Below are positions 29,366 to 42,110 of a DNA stretch of 64,000 bases, in pieces. Source of the DNA: Nannochloris sp. 'desiccata' (taxonomy: Eukaryota > Chlorophyta > Trebouxiophyceae > Chlorellales > Chlorellaceae); assembly GCA_019044685.2 (NCBI GenBank), contig JAGTXX020000009.1, positions 1,674,001 through 1,738,000 of the forward strand, read 5' to 3'. Position 1 is the first letter of the stretch. Each line of letters opens with the position of its first letter. Made by a program: the position numbers and the translations under genes. Under the pieces are notes generated by a model. That model searched no databases. It saw only the letters and a program-made list of their open reading frames with translations, and was not told where the DNA came from.

Positions 29366-32300
29366 ATGCAGCGACCAGCAACCTCTCCTCCCCTGCGCAA
29401 TGGATCGCAGGTGCCTCGTTTCACGTTAAACGACGATGAAGAGGTCCAGCACTTGGCACCTGGTCCATCTAGTCACAAGCCCCAGGCACGTTTTGACTTT
29501 AATTTTCAATACCTGTTCTGTACAAAATCCAACCTTGCAGTTGGTTCAACTGATCACTTCTCTTATATATTCTATATTTGTGTTTCCATTGCAGGCGGCC
29601 TTTGAAGTAGATTTAGAATACACGGGTGATGACGATGCACTTCTAGATTGGGAACAATATTCTCATGCACAAACCTTCAATTGCTGCGGCCGTGAGTGTG
29701 CCCTCACGCCACCTGCCTGGTGGTATCAAACGAGTAAACGAAAACGACGCTACCTCCTCGCTGGAGGCGGCTGTTTGCTTTCCTTTACCTTCCTATTACT
29801 TATTATTACGCTAGTTGCAGCAGCAAAGCGCCATTTTTCTTTTAGTTGGAGATCAATAGATCACGCCTGCGCTTGGACCGAGTGGCGGCTACCTCAAGGC
29901 ATCGCTCCTTCTCGCTACAACCTAACTTTCCAAGTCCAAATGCAAGAGCCATGGCAAGTCAACGGACTAGCAGATATAGGTCTAATTGTCACTCACCCTA
30001 CTCGTTGTGTTGTAGTACACATCGCTGATTTAATTGTTTTAGAAGCCCAGCTGGGCGATGCAAGCAGTGGGATTCCCGCTCGGCGGCGTTATAATGAAAA
30101 AACTGAACAATTGACACTAGAATGGGATGAAGCATTGCCTGTAGGGTACAGTCCCATACATCTTCGGTTTAATTATCAATTAAACGACGGAATGAGTGGC
30201 TTTTATAAAAGCACTTTTCCTCTCTCAGACGGTAGCACCGGCGTCCTTGCAGCCACACAGTTTGAAGCGAATGCTGCCCGTTCTGCTTTTCCTTGCTTTG
30301 ATGAACCAGAATACAAAGCTGAATTTGCAGTTGAAGTGATCACACAAAAAGGTTTGCAGGTATTAAGTAATATGCCGGCAAGGGTGGCTCATCAACATGA
30401 ACACCAAGATCAATCAACAATGACGTGGCACTTTGAACCATCGCCACCAATGTCGACCTACTTGATGGCAATTGTGATTGGAGATTTACGAGGGGTGACA
30501 CGACAAGTACCACCGCCTTTAGTGCCTGTTCCGGTACCAGGTCATACGATGAGCGGTAATAGTAAAACAATGATGAATAGTTCAAGTACCATAAGCGGCG
30601 AGAGTGACGAAGAAGAGCACGACCACGATGATTCCACCACAAGTTCTTCCACGACAGCCGACCCATTGCTTCATAGGAATGTGACTGTTTGGGGTACCCC
30701 GGATCAAATCTCAAATTTAGATTATGCCGCCGATGTTGCTGCCTCCATTTTGCCAGCATACGAAGCAGCTCTAGGCACCGCCTATGCTCTACCAAAGCTT
30801 GATTTAGTAGCAATACCTGATTTCTCTGCTGGTGCAATGGAGAATTGGGGGTTGATTACCTACAGGCAGACTGCTTTATTGGTGACACCTACTAGCTCAG
30901 CGTCAGACAAGAGGTACGTAACTAAGGTAGTCGCACATGAGATGGCTCACCAGTGGTTTGGGAATTTAGTAACTATGAACTGGTGGAATGATTTATGGTT
31001 GAATGAAGGGTTTGCATCATATTTTGAGTTTATCGGGGCAGATGCAGCGCACCCAGAGGAACAATTTTTAGATGCGTATTACTCGACCGATGTGGTGTAT
31101 GCACTGCATTTCGATAGTAAAAAAGCAGCGCATCCAATGTCTTTAGTCGGTACCTCAGTCAATCATACGGATAAGATTGAAAGCTTGTTTGACCCTGTGG
31201 AATATGAACGCGGAGGCGCCGTGCTGCGCATGCTGCGTGCCTATATCAACCGAGGAAATGCCTCGATGCCAGCTCCGGAAGGATGGGAAGCTGCCATTCC
31301 TGGTACAAATCGTGCTGACAGTACTGCTGTAATGGATTCTATAGTTTCTACTCCGAGTATGGACCCCTTTTTAGCAGGATTACACCAGTATTTAGACCAA
31401 CATAAATACAATTCAACCACTGCAGCGCAACTCTGGACGGCAATGGCGGCTGCTGCTGGTATTGATTTGCCAGCATTAATGGAGGCGTGGACCTACCAAC
31501 AAGGATACCCTGTCCTTAGTGTGACTTTAGATGCGAAAGGAGGGGTCTGGGTCACTCAAGCACCGTTCTCTTTAGCTGGGTGCGGTACTTGTGAGTCGAC
31601 AAAGGCGTGGTGGGTGCCGGTATCGTTCGTCTCTAGCGAGGCCCCGACTACAACAAAATGGGCAGAAATCAATGCCTGCCAATCTTTGAGGCCATTAATT
31701 CCTGCCTTACCAAAAGGCGGATGGGTGAAAGTCAATGCAAGGCAGTACGGGTACTATCGAGTCAACTATAGTCCAGAATTATGGTCAACGGCAAGCATAG
31801 CGGCAGCCCAGCGTGACGAGCTAACTGGATATGAAGTCATGCGAGGCGTTGACTATGCGGGATTGATAGAAGATAGCTACGCTCTCACGAATGCAGGAAT
31901 GATTGAAGCGTCCGTATTCTTAGAAACTCTACAAGCGTTACCAGAAAGGCCTGCAACGGATTTAGCGCCTTGGTCTGTGGCTCTCCGTGCTTTGTATGCT
32001 GTCGATGCTGTGGTCCCCTGCCAATCTACGTGGAGAACGTATGTATTACAAGGTTTAATAGAACCCTTTATGAAAAATACAAGCGCTGCAGCGGGAGGAG
32101 ACCCTATTTTCTCTAGCTATGTTGAGTTGACTGGAACTGCACCTGCACCCGTGGGGCAACAATTGCTTCGGCCTTTAATTTTACGTGCAGCTGGCTATTT
32201 CGGAGACGCTCAACTGGGTGAGCAAGCCACTGATATTTTGTTTTCATCTACAGGTGCAACAAGTCTCAGTGCACTAAGCCCCAATGTGAGATCTGCAGTC

Positions 32301-32828
32301 TACCAAACTGCAGCTCATGCCGCCTCGGACGTTCAAGCTGCGTATGATAAAATTAAATCTTTGTACCTTGCTGCAACGGATTCTTCTGAACGGGATCGTG
32401 CATTACGTGCGTTAGGAAGCTCTCCGTTAGCTGTCCCTGCTGCATTAGAGTTTGCATTAAGTTCTAACCTGAGAGCACAAGATGTGCCCACGTTGATAGT
32501 TACTGCAGCGTTAGGGACGACACAAGAAAATTTGCGAAATGCTTGGGATTGGTTTAAAATGAACTGGGAGAAGCTGCATGGTAAACTGGGTGGTGGTGAT
32601 GAAGCGTCACGTCGCCTGGGTCAAATAATGGAGAAGATTGCTTCTGGATTTGCTGACTCAGATTTAGTCAATGAAGTTGACCAGGTGTATGCTGAGCATG
32701 CTGAGCAGCAAAGTGAGCCTGGGTATGCTGAACGAGCGAAAGAATCGATTGAAGCGCATGTCATGTGGGTGGAGAAGCATGGAGATGCGGTCTGTGATTG
32801 GGTTACAGCTGAACTTGCGAAATTATAA
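29366..32828 (+). CDS. Membrane-bound M1-family zinc aminopeptidase
   Basis: Two exons give about 1117 residues: 29366 to a donor near 29485, then 29595-32828. The donor is uncertain. A phase-0 GC donor at 29486 (CAG/GCACGT) keeps the most coding-like sequence. GT donors at 29411 (CAG/GTGCCT) or near 29438 are alternatives that only shorten the cytosolic tail. Residues about 95-120 are one membrane span (type II topology: LLAGGGCLLSFTFLLLIITL). The catalytic domain has GAMENWGLITY near residue 453 and HEMAHQWFGNLVTMNWWNDL, with the second Glu in LNEGFASYFE: the HEXXH-x18-E zinc site. A Ser/Glu/His-rich insertion (about 375-400) is probably a surface loop. It trims N-terminal residues of peptides outside the cell or in the lumen of an endomembrane. 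Confidence 0.93.
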
Positions 32829-33118
32829 ATGTATGATTGACAGACTTTCAAATTTTCTTTTCCTTTTCCTCCCGTCTCTATTTTGACATTAGGACATTCC
32901 CTTTTTCTGGCTATCTTTCTCTGGCTATGATATATATAGTTTTTTTAATTTTAAATTGATTTCTACTTTTACTCTACCCCTTCTCGTATCTGTAAATTTA
33001 AGCTACATAATATAACCATCAGAACGAATACAAAATAAACTCTTTAGAACGAATACAAAACTTTCTTAAACAAGCAAATACCTGAAATTAAAACTTTAAA
33101 GAGGTTTCGATTTAGGAT

Positions 33119-35983
33119 TTATTTTTTGCCACTGCGAGTACTGGAGGATTTATGTTTCTGAAAAGGCTTCCAATGTTGATTCTTCTCGACAAACTCTTCA
33201 CTAATAGTTCCAGACCTTGACGCACCAATAGCCCCAACATCAATGCCACCAGCCATCTTCTTTTGCAAGTCGTTGACTTGCTGCTCTTGGGAGCGTTGTT
33301 GGCCACGACCACCCACCGCAGATGCTGCAGGGACTGCTGGAACAGCGGTTCTGGGCTGGTGTGGAACAGCAGGAGGAGAGTCCATAGTAAGATCGATGCT
33401 CGCGTCCTCTTCTCCTGGTGCCCCCTCTGCAACTTCCTCTCGAGTCTCTTCATAGTCAGAGTCAAAATCATCGAGCTCTATATCTGCCAAGGGGAATGGG
33501 CTAATACCACCACCACCATACCCAGCACTACTACTCGGTTGTCCTACTGTTGCGTTGACGGCATCTTCTTCCAAGGGAGACTCAACATCATCAGCAGTAG
33601 GAGCAGCTTTGGAGTTTGAAGGAGGACTTTGGAAATGAGGAGGAGATGTCGATGCAGGACTTTTCTGAGGCTCGGAAAATGGAGAGCTGACAGGTGGGCT
33701 TGCCATTGGAGATCTCCCCATTAATCTATTCAATAAACCAACACTAGAGCTACCAACGCCGCTGCCACCACCACCGCTTCCGGGCACAAGCATTGAACCA
33801 CCACCTCCTACTCCATCGCCTTTTATACGGCTACTACTAATGTTAGGTGTAGCGCTGCTACTTCTTTTTTGTTTCAGTTCTTTCACTTCAGCATCTAATG
33901 TGACGACATCGTACTGTGCAATATCCAACGCCTGTTGATGCTTTGCAACTAATTCGACATATTGGACTTTTTCTTGTGCAGCTTGATGGAGCATCCGTGC
34001 CGTCTCCTTTTCCGATTCTTTAGCGAGAGCCAACTCGGTGGTGAGGCTGCCTAGACAGGCATTGTAGGAGTGTACCGCGAAACGAAGGGCAGTAACTTCT
34101 GCAGTTCTTCTTCTCAATGCAGCTTGTAATGTGGAACCTGCTGTTGCGGCTGAGATAGGGGTCGAAGATGGGGCGTCTCCCTTTTGGAGGCGGATGCGCA
34201 CGAGTTTTTGCAAAACTTCAAGTTGCTCAGAGGCTAAATGAGAAATTTCTGGAGAGAGACAGATGTCGTCTAGATCGAGTTTTGGGCTCCTAAATGGTAT
34301 ATCAGCAGCAGCTGCTGTGGTTTCGTTATAATTATCACTACCACCTTGAGCACTTTTGGGACGGGCTCTGCTTGATAAAAGCCCACTTTCTTCTAGAAAA
34401 TCTTCGGTGCTGCGTGAAGCAGCGACCAAGATAGGAGAGACAGATAAAGCTGCCATCGCAGGACTTAAAGCACTCGTTGCAGCAGCAGTAGATTGAAATG
34501 AAAATTGACCTGGATGAGCTAGTTGTTGGGGTTGTCGCTTTCCTACCAGCGGGGTTGTGGCCGCTGCAGCTTCTTCAAGTTCAAGTACCCTCGCCTTCGC
34601 TCGGTCTAGCTCTGTTTGTAGTGTAGAGAATCTTTCTTGATCTTTTTGTAGAATTACTTCCAGTGCAGCTGCAGCATCACTGCGGGCGAGGAGCTTCTGG
34701 TGCTCTGATACGCTCAAGACCATGACATCTTCAGCCCGCACAGCAGGCGCAGCACGCATCGTAGTTTCTTGTTCGTGTTCTTCTTCTTCTTCTTCTGCTT
34801 CCTCACGAGCAGAAGCAGTAGCTGCAGCAGCTTGAAGCTCCGCTGCCATGGTTTGCAATTGGGCTTTTAATTTTTCATTTTCTTTTTTCAACGCTGCTTC
34901 CCGTTTCGCTTCTACCAATTTAACATCAGCCTGGACTGAATTTCTAATATTTGCAGCTTGTTGCATATAGTTTAATGTATTTTGTGTGCGTTTCCCATCA
35001 GCTAGATAAGGAGAAACACAGCCTAGAAACGTGGCATTGCACCCTTGAGAGCCATCTTCACCGCCCAACGCAGGTTTCAATAAATGAGTTAGCTTAGAAT
35101 CTCTATAATGTAGAGTTTTCCCAACAGTTGCAACTTCTCTGATAACGAGTTGCAATGCGCTCAGGCCTACATTTATTCCACTCCCTTGTTTTTGTTGAGT
35201 AGAATTTGCTTCTGCTGCGCTGGCAGTTTCGGCTCCTGCCAAGTCTACTAGCAACAACTTTCCAGAAACACGTTGCGCACGCTTTGATGCATCAAGACGC
35301 GTGTGTTGTATACAGATGGTCAGTATTGCATGGCTCCGGCTAGACCGTGCGTTGCCATTGGTGGCATCTGTGTTCCGCAAACCGGAGCCAGTAATCACTT
35401 TTTCTAGCAGCTCTCCTCCGCTGAAAACTTCATGGAGACTGCCTTCGCTGTATCCTTGTAACGGGACACGAGTATATCCCCCTAATAAATCTAGGGTGGT
35501 CTCTCTCGTCGACCCTTCTCTGTAAATTTCAATCATGCTAATTTCAACGGAACAGTCCTTCAGTCTTTTTTCCTTTTGGATTTCCCAAATACGGCGAGAT
35601 ACGTAGGCACCTACCGAGTTTTTCCACGGATTTGGAGATTTGCTTTCAGTTCCACAGAGGTAGCTCTTGCCTGCTCCTGTTTGGCCATAAGCAATGCAGG
35701 CAGAGCTCTCTCCACGAAATGACCCTTGCAACAAAGGTTCAACTTCACGTTGACACAAGGAATCTAGATCGTCGCCTTGATACCCATAGACTGCTGGGAA
35801 TTGGAATGAACGGCCTCCACAATTTATCGTGTAGGATTCTCTTCTCTGCACGGCACTGGCATCATTTTCTTGAGGCGGGCGCGGGACTCTTGTAACGGAG
35901 AGTAGGCTATCAAGCTGTTCAGAAGGCTGTGGTGGTCGAACTACAGCAACCGTGCGCACAGATCGATACTTGCTTTCACTCAT
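33119..35983 (-). CDS. Kinesin with N-terminal motor domain
   Basis: Intronless, 954 residues. The motor (residues about 8-350) has the P-loop AYGQTGAGKSY, switch I NARSSRSHAIL, switch II LLVDLAGAE and the microtubule-binding LTHLLKPALGG. Unusual features are a short N-terminus (VRTVAVVRPPQPSEQ) and divergent loop lengths, so I cannot place the subfamily; kinesin-4-like is possible. The stalk has coiled coils around 355-400, 430-480 and 640-710. The tail is Ser/Pro/Gly-rich with acidic patches and ends in a basic cluster. It is a plus-end motor candidate by domain order; direction is not readable from sequence. Confidence 0.93.
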   Translation of the reverse strand: MSESKYRSVRTVAVVRPPQPSEQLDSLLSVTRVPRPPQENDASAVQRRESYTINCGGRSFQFPAVYGYQGDDLDSLCQREVEPLLQGSFRGESSACIAYGQTGAGKSYLCGTESKSPNPWKNSVGAYVSRRIWEIQKEKRLKDCSVEISMIEIYREGSTRETTLDLLGGYTRVPLQGYSEGSLHEVFSGGELLEKVITGSGLRNTDATNGNARSSRSHAILTICIQHTRLDASKRAQRVSGKLLLVDLAGAETASAAEANSTQQKQGSGINVGLSALQLVIREVATVGKTLHYRDSKLTHLLKPALGGEDGSQGCNATFLGCVSPYLADGKRTQNTLNYMQQAANIRNSVQADVKLVEAKREAALKKENEKLKAQLQTMAAELQAAAATASAREEAEEEEEEHEQETTMRAAPAVRAEDVMVLSVSEHQKLLARSDAAAALEVILQKDQERFSTLQTELDRAKARVLELEEAAAATTPLVGKRQPQQLAHPGQFSFQSTAAATSALSPAMAALSVSPILVAASRSTEDFLEESGLLSSRARPKSAQGGSDNYNETTAAAADIPFRSPKLDLDDICLSPEISHLASEQLEVLQKLVRIRLQKGDAPSSTPISAATAGSTLQAALRRRTAEVTALRFAVHSYNACLGSLTTELALAKESEKETARMLHQAAQEKVQYVELVAKHQQALDIAQYDVVTLDAEVKELKQKRSSSATPNISSSRIKGDGVGGGGSMLVPGSGGGGSGVGSSSVGLLNRLMGRSPMASPPVSSPFSEPQKSPASTSPPHFQSPPSNSKAAPTADDVESPLEEDAVNATVGQPSSSAGYGGGGISPFPLADIELDDFDSDYEETREEVAEGAPGEEDASIDLTMDSPPAVPHQPRTAVPAVPAASAVGGRGQQRSQEQQVNDLQKKMAGGIDVGAIGASRSGTISEEFVEKNQHWKPFQKHKSSSTRSGKK

Positions 35984-36295
35984 ATTAACTCATATTTCAG
36001 TTGATCTACCAATAAGAAGTTAATAATTTTGTTTTAAATTTAAGTGATCATGTTGGCAGAATACAGACGACATTTGGGATTCAGAACGCAATCTGCGTTG
36101 TCTAATAGATTTATTTATTTTTTTAGTTAATAGCTGAAAATGAAATTTGGTCACATGCAAGCGAAAACCAGTTGAAGTTGGAAAGCATAACTTGAATAAC
36201 TGCAGCTCATTCTGGCTACCCCAGCCAAAATTTAACATCGCGCTGAACTCTTATAACATATTTTTTCTTCAGTTAAAATATCATTCTCCAAAAAT
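35984..36295. promoter_or_regulatory. Divergent promoter region, kinesin / mitochondrial SDR
   Basis: 312 bp between start codons, AT-rich, with no coding frame. Shared control is inferred from geometry only. Confidence 0.35.
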
Positions 36296-37420
36296 ATGGC
36301 AGGCAGAGCGGCCTCAGTCCTGGGAAGTGTTCTTGCTGGCCAAATGCCCATTGCAAGTTTGATCACAACCCAGCTTCGTTCCCTTGCCTCTTTGGGACTT
36401 TCGCAGAGACAGATCCATATGTAAGTACCACATAAATTTTTCATATTTTTCCAAGGGGCATATCTTGAGTTTTAATCGACGCATTATCGAATTTGTGGCT
36501 GGGAATCATTGATCTTTGCTTCCCACCTCGTAAATGCTTTATCTCTTTATCTTCGCTATTCAATTTACAGATCTGCGTTGGTATCTAATGCCGATTCATC
36601 AGCACCACCCAATGGATCACCCTCATCAAGCCAACCTTCCTCTACCTCCTCCTCCACCGCGACCTCTGCCACCGACTTTCGCTCCTTGATTCCTCGCATC
36701 GTCGTCTTTGGAGGCAGCGGCTTCGTCGGCACCAAAGTATGCGAACACGCATCTCGTATGGGCGCTGACGTTATCAGCGTCAGCCGCTCTGGTCGGCCCA
36801 AATGGCTTAAAGAAAGTACTTGGGCCGACAACATCCATTGGGAAAAGGGCGACGCATTTGAATCTGAAAGCTTTAAAGATCTTTTACAAGGCGCAACTGG
36901 TGTCATATCCACCCTAGGTACCTTTGGAAGTAATGATCTAATGTATAAAGTCTGTGGAATAGCTAATATGCAATTGATGGATGCAGCAGCGGTAGCGGGA
37001 GTTGGCCGGTTTTCTTTTATTTCTGTCCATGACTACGTCTTTCCAGGAGGCTGGAACGCAAAAGAGTACTTATTAAAAGGGTATTTTCAAGGGAAACGTG
37101 ATGCAGAAGCACACTTATCGAGAGTTTTCCCTGAAACTGGCGTTGCACTGCGACCAGGCTTTATTTACGGTAATCGCCACGCTGGCGGCGGTGGTGGCAC
37201 GACTATTCCATTGGGCTTGATCGGTGCCCCTTTAGCAGCAGCGTTGAAATTAGTACCTACACGTAGTTTAGCTGGCATTCCTATCATTGGCGCTGCGTTT
37301 GTGCCACCAACGAGTGTCGATACAGTTGGTAAGGCTGCTGCGCATGCTGTGCTTGATGACGACGTTCCAGCCGGAGTGATGGATGTTTGGGAAATGGCGA
37401 AATTTGGTGGAAATAGGTGA
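36296..37420 (+). CDS. Mitochondrial atypical short-chain dehydrogenase, Coq11-like
   Basis: Two exons, 36296-36420 and 36571-37420, give 324 residues. Exon 1 plus the start of exon 2 is a Ser/Arg-rich presequence (MAGRAASVLGSVLAGQMPIA, ending before SALVSNADSS). The NAD(P)-binding fold begins IVVFGGSGFVGTKVCEHA (GGxGxxG), then VISVSRSGRP; further blocks are GVISTLGTFGSNDLMYKVCG, FSFISVHDYVFPGG and RPGFIYGNR. The atypical SDR lacks the classical YxxxK. The pattern matches plant At1g32220/At5g10730-type proteins and yeast Coq11, linked to coenzyme Q synthesis, and is related to complex I NDUFA9. The exact substrate is unknown. Confidence 0.82.
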
Positions 37421-38286
37421 TTATTGTGGGGGTGTATAGTTCCACTGCTTTGTACATGACTTGTATATGTGTTTGTACTTGGCTCTTTGTATGTGAAAGC
37501 TTGTTTTCGTGAGTGCAATCAAAAGTCGCCTTACTACACCAGAGGTTTTTATTCAAAGTTACAAAGCAGGGGGAAACCTAATCGACGGAGGCATGTAATG
37601 CATGTCTGAGATGAACGCCCTAATTTAAAAACAGAGAGTTGAGAGAAAAAGAAAGCCGAAAATATATTTAAGATACCTATATAACTATATATCGATACTA
37701 TGTTGGATAGATATATGAAAAAAGGAGAGGACTATGTTTAATAATGTAGAAAGCGAGGAAGAGAACAAACGTTGTTGTTTGAAAGGGAAAATAACAGAAG
37801 ACAGAGTAGAGAAATTTGGAGGAGAGGGAATCCTCGAGAAAAAAGAGCGTGAAAGGGAGAGCGACCCAAAGGGAAATACAGCTGGTCTAGTTTTGACCTC
37901 TCCCTCCAAGTATATATACATATATGTATTAAATATATTTTTAATACACACTTGGCCCTTTACGATCTACATATATCGTAAACAAAGAGAGAGAATGAAC
38001 ACCTAGTTGATGGCTTGAAAATAAAAGTAGTACATATATGGTAAGTTGAAGTAAATTATGATGGGGACAAAAGTACAAACCATGTCTCGACAGCTTTAAA
38101 TAAAATACTTAAAACCACTGTATACTAATTACGTACCCTAAGATATAACCCTTGCATTCTTTGAGTGAATAAGAAAACGTTAAAAAAAAAAAAAAAAAAT
38201 CCTACGTGTATAATTGTTTTTTTTTGTGTTTTAACTTGGTTTCAATAATTTCAATCTAAAAAAAGTAAATAGGCGTGCCTATTAAC
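37421..38286. other. Long AT-rich convergent spacer
   Basis: 866 bp between converging gene ends. It contains a purine-rich stretch (37735-37870), an AT-alternating stretch near 37900-37980 (TATATATACATATATG) and a poly-A run at about 38180-38197. A 90-codon open frame from 37734 has low complexity and no family features, so it is not accepted. No gene is seen. Confidence 0.5.
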
Positions 38287-41200
38287 TCAACCTTGAACAG
38301 CAGCGTCAATGTAGCTGTCCAGCAAGTTTCTCAAAGTAGTGCCAAGAGCAGAACCAACCCACGCCGCTTCTTGCGCCACCACGGCAGTAGCAAGAACTTG
38401 ACACTGAGACTGCACTTCGGGCACAGGGAAGCCTTCTTCAATAGCATCTAATACATTTTGAATGCTATCAGCAACTTCTAATTGGCGTAAAGTCCATCCA
38501 ACATTTGCAGCATCACCACCACCGCAGGGTAAGTGGGCCAGTGCTGCTGCATGGCAGAGACCTACAAGGGCATCTCCAGTTACCTTTGCGGAAGAGAGCG
38601 TGTGAGAAGGGTGGTGTTCTTTATATTGCCACGTGTAATTTGCAATTGTACGGAGAATTCCACGAGGATGCTCGTCAACCGCACTGTGTAAAGCACGTTT
38701 CAGGATCAAGCGGTAGGCGAGAAGGTCATGCTGAAGGATGCCAACTGACAACGACTCCCAGGTTGCAGGGGACGAAAGCCAGATTTCAGCTGCTTCTTGG
38801 GTAGGCAAATCCAACGGGACAGTTGGCACTCCTAAATTTTGAACAGGAGAATGACAATTTTTAGAGCTAGCATCAAAACCCATACTGACACCCACACCAC
38901 TACAATGCGTTCCCAAGAGACCGGGAGACTGCTGACCATCTACCAGAGCAGCAAAGGCGCCACCAACGCTTGACGCACCGCCATCAGACATTGCAGACGA
39001 GAAAACAGGTATCCCATCACCTTGGTGCTGCTGCTGCTGCTCTTGCTGTTGCTGGAAGGCAGCACTGACTGAGGAGCGGAGTGCCCTCACATCAACCACA
39101 GGAACAGCAGCAAAGCGAGGAGTTACCGCTCCGCTACCAATTGCACCTCCCTGTTCTGCTGATCCATGTAAAGAAGCCGAAGTCGGGGTCATAGACATAG
39201 TTCTCCTCACACAACCACTACCGCTATTCGCACTATTGCTGTTTAAATGGGAATGATTTCTCTTGCTAAATGATAAACTAAAACTCAAACCTCGCATCAA
39301 TCCAGAAAGAGAGGAAGACCGACTAATCACCGCAGCCTTGACACGATCTGCTAAATCAATAGTTGTTCCTTGGAAAGGGACGTCTTCAGGGCGCTCTTTT
39401 AGAGTTTCAAATTGACCGTCAACGCCGGAAAATAAAGCGTTGACGGCCTTTAAGAAAATGCCGGAAAAGTCTCCAGAAGAAGTTTCTAAAAAGGCATCAA
39501 CTGCAGGGACGAGTTGCGGTTTGGATACTATAGCTTCAAGGATTCCTGTGATGAGACACGCGTGGGTTCTATAGGCAGCAGGACCGTCGGTAGGCGCTGA
39601 AGAATGTAAAATACGAAGAGCATAGGTAAACGCTCGTAATTGCTGTTCTGAAGCACTATGTTTATTGATTCTATGGTGGTTTCTATTGTTGTTGCTGTTT
39701 GGACCTAAAAAGCCTTCCCAAGAGCATACCGCACGGCACACGACCTCTTCATCACCTACCCCTGCAGCTAAACAAGCACCCAGTGCTTTAACTTTAATCG
39801 CTGTCAACTGGGGGGGATCCCCAGCAATTGGTAAGAGTTGCTCCCAAGAGTCGGCGAGAAGCAAGGTGCCCCCAGAATGCCGTTGCATTGCATGTTGACG
39901 AAGCACCCATGATGCACCAGCGATTCTATGATCAGTAGAATGCATCCTGTCATTCACTTGAGCTAAAACTTTTTCAATCAAGGACGGGGCTCTGCCTTCA
40001 AACAACTCAGGCAACGAGTCGTGTAAATCGAGCACAGCACGGAGTAATGGAGTACTGCCGGTACTCAACTGCCGTTCGAATAATGGCCAAAGTAGAGTAG
40101 GTGAAGGACGAGCACAACGTAAGATTGGAGGTAAGACCTTGGTCATTGCGGCAACAGCAGAGGGATTCAATCGACGCATGGCATTGATAAAAGTTGTAGC
40201 TGCAGTTTGCATGGCAGCATGTGCTTCAGCGTTCATAACAAGACGAGGAATGTCGGCAGAATCTCCAGTTTGGATGTGCAGGGGGACAGTGAAACGACGC
40301 AGAGAAGAGGCCGAGGAGGACTCGGTAGCAGACTGCAACAAAATAGATTCAGATGGCCTCGTGCGTGGCGTTGTAGCAGCACTCCATGACATACCAATGC
40401 CAGTACCATTCGCAGATGTGGTGCTATTAACACTGCCTGTGCTGTTACTACGCCGCAGCTGGAAAGTGAGAGCTGAAGGCTGGCGTTGAATCTTGATGCC
40501 ACAAACAGCAGGTGCTGTAGCATCCTCACTGTCCACTTCTGCAGACTCTCCAGTAGGAGGAGACAAGCCATTGTCTCCCGAAGAATCAATAGCAGAATCA
40601 AGTTCATCAGCTTCAGCTACAGAAGCGAGCATTGATCGTTTACTGCTTTGTTTCGAAGGGCCAGAAGCGGCAGAGGAAGTTGAGGCTGCGCTGCGAAGAA
40701 TGCCTCGTGGACTATTGGTTCCGCTACTCTCCAAACTAGTGGCAAGGACACCCAAGAGGGCTTTATTTACAAGTATAGGCTGCTGTTCGTCACCAGAATT
40801 AGAAGCAGAAAACGCACCAAGAGGCTTGCTATGCTGCTCTCCAAATGGGGTAACTGGTGCCGGTGTAGCAAGTCTTGAAGGAGAAGCACCAAGAGCGGTG
40901 GTCGTGCAGCAGGCGTTCTCAGGATGGTGACTAAAATCAACTTCCACGTCATCTTCTGCATCGTACAGTGCTCTGGAGGTACCAGATAAGCACAATACAT
41001 CGGCAGCAGCAGTCAGTACTTCCTCTACACCATTCTCATCATCGGCGCTGTCACAGCCGATGGCACAGGCAGCACCGGGGGTGGTGCACTTGGTAGAGGC
41101 AACGGCAACACCAATGCTGTCTGCCCTGGAATACAGACCGTCACAGTCTTCAATGCCAAGATCACTTCCCTCGTCTTCATCACTATCTCCTTCTATTTCG

Positions 41201-42110
41201 TAGCTTAACGTAGTATACTCTTCCTGTTGGTGTAGATACATCGCTGATATATGCGATACAACAGACGCGGCAAGCTGAGTATATATAAAACCAGGGGTTG
41301 GATTTTTTACCGCCTCGTTCACCGCCAAAGCAACAAAGGAAGAAGCATCGACAGAAAGCAATGTAGGGTAGGCATTTTCCAACATTTGCAGACATTCAAC
41401 TGCAAGAAAGCGACGATCTTGAAGGGCGTCTTGGACTGCGGTGCCAGCTACAGGAGGGGTGCCTGTGTCTCTGCCGAGGAGAAGACGGTACAGCAATTCT
41501 ATATGAAATTTAGTTAAGCGAGGGTCATTCTTCGGTGAATCCAAGGCAATGAGCACCGCTGTCAAGGATTTAATGGCAAAGTCCCGTAATTGAGACGCTA
41601 TTTTAGGGCCATCACGGGTGGGGAGACCTAGATGATCGCGCAAACTTTCATAGACATGACGGAGACGGTTTTGCTCACTCGATTTGCATATTTCAACACA
41701 ATTCTTTTCAAAAAAGTGTAAAACGTCAGCTCTGCAAGAAAGATATAACATTTTAGGAAAGGGAATGGTGTTAAGAGAGCCAAGTATCTGGTATATGGGT
41801 GCGTACTATAGTAGCTGTTGTTTTCAGTTGGGTGCTCTACAGACATGGTATTTACCTGAGAGAAGGGGGGCTTGCTGCAAGCACGCCATTGCGCACAGAT
41901 GAGCCTAATTGGACTAGAAGATCATCGCAACTGCATTCACAGCGAAGATAGATGATTAATAAAGGTTTTTTCAAAAGCAGCTCACATAATTTAAACTTAC
42001 CGAGCAGGATTCTCAAAAATATCTGTCGCTAACAGAGATTCGGACTCTACCAGCTCCTTCCACATGCTCATGGTCATCTGTGGGAAGTTCTTGGTCTTCA
42101 GCTTTGGCAT
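38287..42110 (-). CDS. Large helical, serine-rich protein, unknown function
   Basis: Two exons, 42110-42001 and 41731-38287, give about 1184 residues. The N-terminus, MPKLKTKNFPQMTMSMWKEL to residue about 200, is helical with repeating Leu patterns (LRDHLGLPTRDGPKIASQLR, FHIELLYRLLLG) and could be armadillo/HEAT-like. Residues about 240-540 are disordered, rich in Ser, Thr, Gly and acidic clusters, with many possible phosphorylation sites (RSNSTGS, RRTMSMTP). Another helical block covers about 545-800, and a C-terminal helical block follows PTQEAAEIWLSS. A Gln run (QQQQEQQQQHQ) is present. I recognise no enzyme motif or named domain. Scaffold or transport roles are possible but unproven. Confidence 0.7.

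Noticed and set aside
37734..38006. 90-codon plus-strand frame in the convergent spacer
   Set aside because: Low-complexity Glu/Lys then Tyr/Ile composition follows the purine-rich and AT-alternating DNA; no family match.
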